Source: Pseudomonas donghuensis
GTDB lineage: Bacteria; Pseudomonadota; Gammaproteobacteria; Pseudomonadales; Pseudomonadaceae
Assembly (NCBI RefSeq): GCF_000259195.1
Contig: NZ_JH650774.1
Span: forward strand, 60,396 to 98,592
Length of the DNA stretch: 38,197 nt
Direction of reading: 5' to 3'
Shown here one piece after another: positions 34,957-38,197 of the stretch. Both the position numbers and the translations under genes were made by a program. The notes beneath the pieces are model-generated. The model was not told where the DNA came from. It saw only the letters and a program-made list of their open reading frames with translations, and did no database searches. Every line of letters begins with the position of its first letter. The first letter of the stretch is position 1.

Positions 34957-35880
34957 ATGTCGTCCCTGACACCGCTCAATCAGCTGATCAACCGTTTTCA
35001 GCAACAGACACCCATACGGGCCAGCTCGCTGATCATCACCTTGTATGGCGATGCCATCGAGCCCCATGGTGGCACCGTGTGGTTGGGCAGCCTGATTCAG
35101 CTGCTCGAGCCCATGGGCATCAACGAGCGGCTGATCCGTACCTCGATCTTTCGCCTGAGCAAAGAAAACTGGCTGACCGCAGAGAAGGTTGGCAGGCGCA
35201 GCTATTACAGCCTGACCGGCACCGGCCGGCGGCGCTTCGACAAGGCTTTCAAGCGTGTGTACAGCGCCAACCTGTCGGCCTGGGATGGCTCATGGTGCCT
35301 GGCGATGCTGACCCAGCTGCCTGCCGACAAGCGCAAGCAGGTGCGCGAAGAGCTCGAATGGCAGGGGTTTGGTGCGATTGCACCCACGGTACTGGCCTCG
35401 CCGCGTTTTGACCGCGGCGACGTCAATGCCACCTTGCTGGAGCTTGGCGTGCAGGAAGACACCATCCTGTTCGAGACCACCACCCAGGATGTACTGGCCT
35501 CGCGGGCGTTGCGCATGCAAGTGCGCGAAAGCTGGAACCTTGAGGAACTGGCGGCCCATTACAGCGAGTTCATCCAGTTGTTTCGGCCGCTCTGGCAGAG
35601 CCTGCGCGAGCAACCCACGCTCGACCCTCAGGACTGCTTCCTGGCCCGTATCCTGTTGATTCACGAGTACCGCAAGCTGTTGCTGCGTGACCCGCAGCTC
35701 CCCGACGAGCTGCTTCCGGGGGACTGGGAAGGCCGCGCAGCCCGGCAATTGTGCCGCAACCTGTACCGGCTGATCGTCGCCCCGGCCGAGCAATGGCTGG
35801 AAAGCGCCATGGAAACCGCCGACGGGCCGCTACCGGATGTCGGCGAGAACTTCTACAAGCGCTTTGGCGGCTTGACCTGA
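34957..35880 (+). CDS. paaX: PaaX, phenylacetyl-CoA-responsive repressor
   Basis: 307 residues from ATG 34957, the family's usual length. An N-terminal winged helix (TVWLGSLIQLLEPMGINERLIRTSIFRLSKENWL) is followed by the PaaX effector domain (LSAWDGSWCLAML, GFGAIAPTVLASP) and a conserved C-terminal helical region. In known systems PaaX represses paa genes until phenylacetyl-CoA releases it. Likely targets are the paaF/paaY region and possibly the paaA promoter. Its last 28 bases overlap the 3' end of the DUF4434 gene on the other strand. Confidence 0.94.
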   Translation: MSSLTPLNQLINRFQQQTPIRASSLIITLYGDAIEPHGGTVWLGSLIQLLEPMGINERLIRTSIFRLSKENWLTAEKVGRRSYYSLTGTGRRRFDKAFKRVYSANLSAWDGSWCLAMLTQLPADKRKQVREELEWQGFGAIAPTVLASPRFDRGDVNATLLELGVQEDTILFETTTQDVLASRALRMQVRESWNLEELAAHYSEFIQLFRPLWQSLREQPTLDPQDCFLARILLIHEYRKLLLRDPQLPDELLPGDWEGRAARQLCRNLYRLIVAPAEQWLESAMETADGPLPDVGENFYKRFGGLT

Positions 35881-36677
35881 TCTGTTGACACCGCCCGTGG
35901 ATGGCAAGCGCTGCGCAGCTGCGGTTGCGCCGCCACGGCCCTGACGGGCTGGCCTGCTGCGCGGGGCTGGCGAAAGGCTTCATTGACGATGCCGATGCTG
36001 CAGGGCAGGGCGTCCAGGTAGCCTTGGCGCACCAGCGGCGCCAGGCGCCCGCTGCCGGCACCGTCGTGCCACCAGACCTGCACATTGAGGCTGGCCAGTT
36101 GCTCCAGCCAGCGGGCATTGACTGCCGGGCTCAGGCGCCCGGTGCTGAAGGCGCTGATGTGCAGCGGCGCATCCAGCCGGCGGTTGAACGCCTGCAACTG
36201 GGTGTACAGCGCTTGGCGGCGGTCGGCACTGTGAAAGTGCAGGTCGTCCAGTTCCATTGGCAGGTACCAGCCTGCCACCGGCAATTGCCAGTCCTGGCGC
36301 ACCTTGCGCTGCTGGGCCAGGGCGTTGCCCAGTTGGGCCTTCCAGTAGGCGGCAAGGCCGGCGCCGTCCAGCGCGTCGATGCGCTGGTAATAGGCGGCGT
36401 CCATGTACAGCCCCAGCACCAGTTGCAGCCCCTGTTCGTGGGCCAGGCGCAGGCTGTTGGCCAGCCAGCCCCGGGCACCACCGAAGTCGCTGTCGCCGTA
36501 GGCGCTCCACTGCACGATCAGGGTTTTGCTGCCCTGGGCCGCGCTGGCCTTCCATCGCGAGCGCCATTGTTCCTGGCTCAACTGGGCGTCGCGGTTCAGC
36601 GGTTGGTAGAACAGGTGTTCGTCGGCGCTGGCCTGCAGGCTCAGCACCAATAGCATCACAGCGATCAAACGGCGCAT
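35853..36677 (-). CDS. DUF4434-type secreted TIM-barrel protein, putative glycoside hydrolase
   Basis: 274 residues with a signal peptide (cleavage near QASA-DEH, about residue 18). The core looks like a glycosidase barrel: YQPLNRDAQLSQEQW, LIVQWSAYGDSDFG, LVLGLYMDAAYY, GWYLPMELDDLHF (Glu142, Asp144, Asp145 as possible acid residues) and VQVWWHDGAGSG. I place it in the DUF4434 family, which I recall includes E. coli YbcH, encoded with nfrA and nfrB. The ATG shares one base with the stop of the upstream nfrA-like gene (TGATG), so the two are coupled. The Pro/Arg/Gln-rich C-terminus overlaps paaX tail to tail. Function is not established. Confidence 0.7.
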   Translation of the reverse strand: MRRLIAVMLLVLSLQASADEHLFYQPLNRDAQLSQEQWRSRWKASAAQGSKTLIVQWSAYGDSDFGGARGWLANSLRLAHEQGLQLVLGLYMDAAYYQRIDALDGAGLAAYWKAQLGNALAQQRKVRQDWQLPVAGWYLPMELDDLHFHSADRRQALYTQLQAFNRRLDAPLHISAFSTGRLSPAVNARWLEQLASLNVQVWWHDGAGSGRLAPLVRQGYLDALPCSIGIVNEAFRQPRAAGQPVRAVAAQPQLRSACHPRAVSTDQVKPPKRL

Positions 36678-38197
36678 CAGAAGGTCAACTCCGCACCCAG
36701 CAACACGCCATTGGCGTGTTCATAAAAATTACCGCCCAGCGCTTGCTGGTATTCGGCGCGTACTTTCAGCGAACCGCGATAGGCGTTGTAGCGGTCGTCG
36801 TCGAACCACCATTGCCAGCGCAAGCCCAGGCCGGTGCGCAGGTCCTGGCGCCAGTCGTTGCTCGGGTCCTGGCTTGAGAGCTCAAGAAAGCCATAGGGCA
36901 TCAGGGTTTGTGGCGAGGTGCTGGGCAGTTTCCAGGTGTGTCCGCGCTGGTAGCGCGACAGCCATTGATGATCACCGGCGCGGGTCCACCAGGCGCCATC
37001 GAGGTAGAGGAAGCGCTCGTCCCAGTCGTCTTCATCGGCGCGCCAGTCGTTGCGCCATTTGCCCTGGTCGAGGAACGAGGCGGTGGCGCGCAGCAGCAGG
37101 TCGTTGCTCGACGCGGCGTGGCCGCGCAGGTCGCTATAGTTGTCGCCAGCCTTGCTCGGGCTGATCAGTTGGCCCAGGCTCAAGCCGCCATAACGGGCAT
37201 CGTCGATCTGGCGCTGGTGATAGAGCTCGCTGTAGAGGTTGAGGTTGGCCGTGCCGAACGGCTTGTAGCGCAGGCCGACGCCGGTGCCCATGCTTTGCGC
37301 GTAGTCGTTGCGGCCCGTGCCGCCAAACAACACCCGGCCATAGACCGAGAAGGTGCTGCCATTGCGGCTCGGTTCCTCGCCCAAGGCATGGTCCCACATC
37401 GCCAGCTGCACGTTTTGCGAGGTGGCACGGCGGTTCTGGCGCTCGTCACGCAAGTTGTCGTTGGTCGAGACGCCACCCGGCGACCAGGTACTGGCCAGGG
37501 TGATGCGGTCGCGTCGCGACAACGCTTCATGGTCGCGGCGCTGACGGTACTTGCGTGCTTGCAGGCTGCCGAACTGGTCATCGCCGTCGACCAGGTCCTG
37601 CTCGACATCCAGCACCCGGCGCAGCTCTTTGCACGCGGCGGCGCTGTTCCCCACTTCGGCGTAGCGCCAGGCCAGGGTTTCGCCGAGGCGGTAGTCCTCG
37701 GGGAAGTCGTGAGTGGCGCGCTCAAGGTGGGCAATCGAGCGGGCTCGGGTCGCTTCATCCTGCGAGCCTGACAGGCGCATGCCGTAGTCGGCGCGGTAGC
37801 GCGGCTGGTCCGGCGCCAGGCGTACGGCTTCGGCCAGCCAGGCGGTGCTCTGGCGCAGGTCGTCATTCTGCGCGGCGGTCACCGAGGCGGCGTAGTAGTG
37901 GTCGGGGCGCGGCTGGCGCTTGAGGGCCTCGCGCTGGTAGTTCATGGCGGCGTCGATCTGGCTTTGGCGCCGGGCAATGGCCGCGCCCAGCGCCCAGTCG
38001 TCGGCCGTTACATGCGGTGCCTGGTTCCAGTACTTTTCGGCCTGATACGGATCGTTGGCATTGAATGCACTGCGTGCGGCGGTGAGGCGCGCGTTGTCGG
38101 TCCACTCGCTGTCGGCCAGGTGCTTCCAGATTGGTTGCGCAGCGTAGGAATCGCCCGAGGCTTCCAGGGCGTAGGCCAGCGGCAGGGGGGGGGCGCG
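36677..38197 (-). CDS. NfrA-type outer-membrane protein, C-terminal 506 residues (5' end outside window)
   Basis: The frame is open to the window edge, beyond the first internal ATG at 37945. The upstream part reads as TPR-like helices (LAYALEASGDSYAAQPIW, TAARSAFNANDPYQAEKYW), followed by more TPRs (TAWLAEAVRLAPDQPRYRADYG). From about position 37500 down it is a beta-rich barrel domain typical of the NfrA C-terminus (FSVYGRVLFGGTGRNDYAQ, LGLRWQWWFDD, ending GVLLGAELTF). NfrA is the outer-membrane part of the phage N4 receptor and of a c-di-GMP-dependent polysaccharide exporter, working with the glycosyltransferase NfrB. A nine-G run lies at 38185-38193, next to the edge. The rest of the locus should lie to the right. 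Confidence 0.78.
   Translation of the reverse strand, partial: RAPPLPLAYALEASGDSYAAQPIWKHLADSEWTDNARLTAARSAFNANDPYQAEKYWNQAPHVTADDWALGAAIARRQSQIDAAMNYQREALKRQPRPDHYYAASVTAAQNDDLRQSTAWLAEAVRLAPDQPRYRADYGMRLSGSQDEATRARSIAHLERATHDFPEDYRLGETLAWRYAEVGNSAAACKELRRVLDVEQDLVDGDDQFGSLQARKYRQRRDHEALSRRDRITLASTWSPGGVSTNDNLRDERQNRRATSQNVQLAMWDHALGEEPSRNGSTFSVYGRVLFGGTGRNDYAQSMGTGVGLRYKPFGTANLNLYSELYHQRQIDDARYGGLSLGQLISPSKAGDNYSDLRGHAASSNDLLLRATASFLDQGKWRNDWRADEDDWDERFLYLDGAWWTRAGDHQWLSRYQRGHTWKLPSTSPQTLMPYGFLELSSQDPSNDWRQDLRTGLGLRWQWWFDDDRYNAYRGSLKVRAEYQQALGGNFYEHANGVLLGAELTF

Noticed and set aside
1..38197. CRISPR arrays, tRNA or rRNA genes, transposases, integrases
   Set aside because: I found no spaced direct-repeat array, no cloverleaf and no mobile-element protein on reading both strands; the only repeats are REP-type palindromes and short regulatory repeats.

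Overview
The window is GC-rich chromosomal DNA from a Pseudomonas, most likely of the putida/fluorescens lineage. The evidence is the gene content: a complete phenylacetate cluster in the P. putida arrangement, a MexMN-type RND pump with its two-component system, an orphan cbb3 oxidase subunit, and Pseudomonas-type REP palindromes. Coding density is high. I saw no rRNA, tRNA, CRISPR array, insertion sequence or phage gene.

Left part (1-4615): the start of a pirin-family gene, a UvrD-type helicase whose N-terminus carries eight glycines spaced every four residues, and, on the opposite strand, an orphan CcoN plus a small CcoQ-like membrane protein. This CcoN has Arg258 where the family has a CuB-ligand histidine.

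Most unusual part (about 4868-11439): a six-gene, one-strand transcription unit. It encodes a PLP-dependent decarboxylase fused to an acyl carrier protein, an AMP-forming ligase, an alpha/beta hydrolase, what looks like a second ribulose-phosphate 3-epimerase, what looks like a second uroporphyrinogen decarboxylase with altered active-site residues, and an OhrR-like MarR repressor that keeps the N-terminal sensing cysteine. A sigma70-like promoter with a perfect 20-bp palindrome at its predicted start precedes it. The likely theme is ligase-loading of an amino acid or acid onto the fused carrier domain, decarboxylation while tethered, and hydrolytic release, under peroxide or electrophile control. 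The two housekeeping-enzyme paralogues may be self-protection or bypass enzymes. I do not recognise this combination as a described pathway.

Middle (11536-18660): mobA; the MexMN-like inner-membrane pump and periplasmic adaptor without an outer-membrane partner; and a divergent OmpR-type regulator and sensor kinase.

Right part (18641-35880): the full phenylacetyl-CoA catabolon. paaFGHIJK and paaABCDE-DUF485-paaL-paaM-paaZ run on the minus strand, and paaY and paaX run divergently. A terminator and a strong promoter between paaK and paaA split it into two units. Perfect AAYAAYAA (Hfq/Crc-type) motifs precede paaK, the DUF485/permease pair and the porin, so carbon catabolite control probably acts on uptake and activation. 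The window ends (35853-38197) in a putative secreted DUF4434 glycosidase-like protein and a truncated NfrA-type outer-membrane protein, the edge of a polysaccharide secretion locus.
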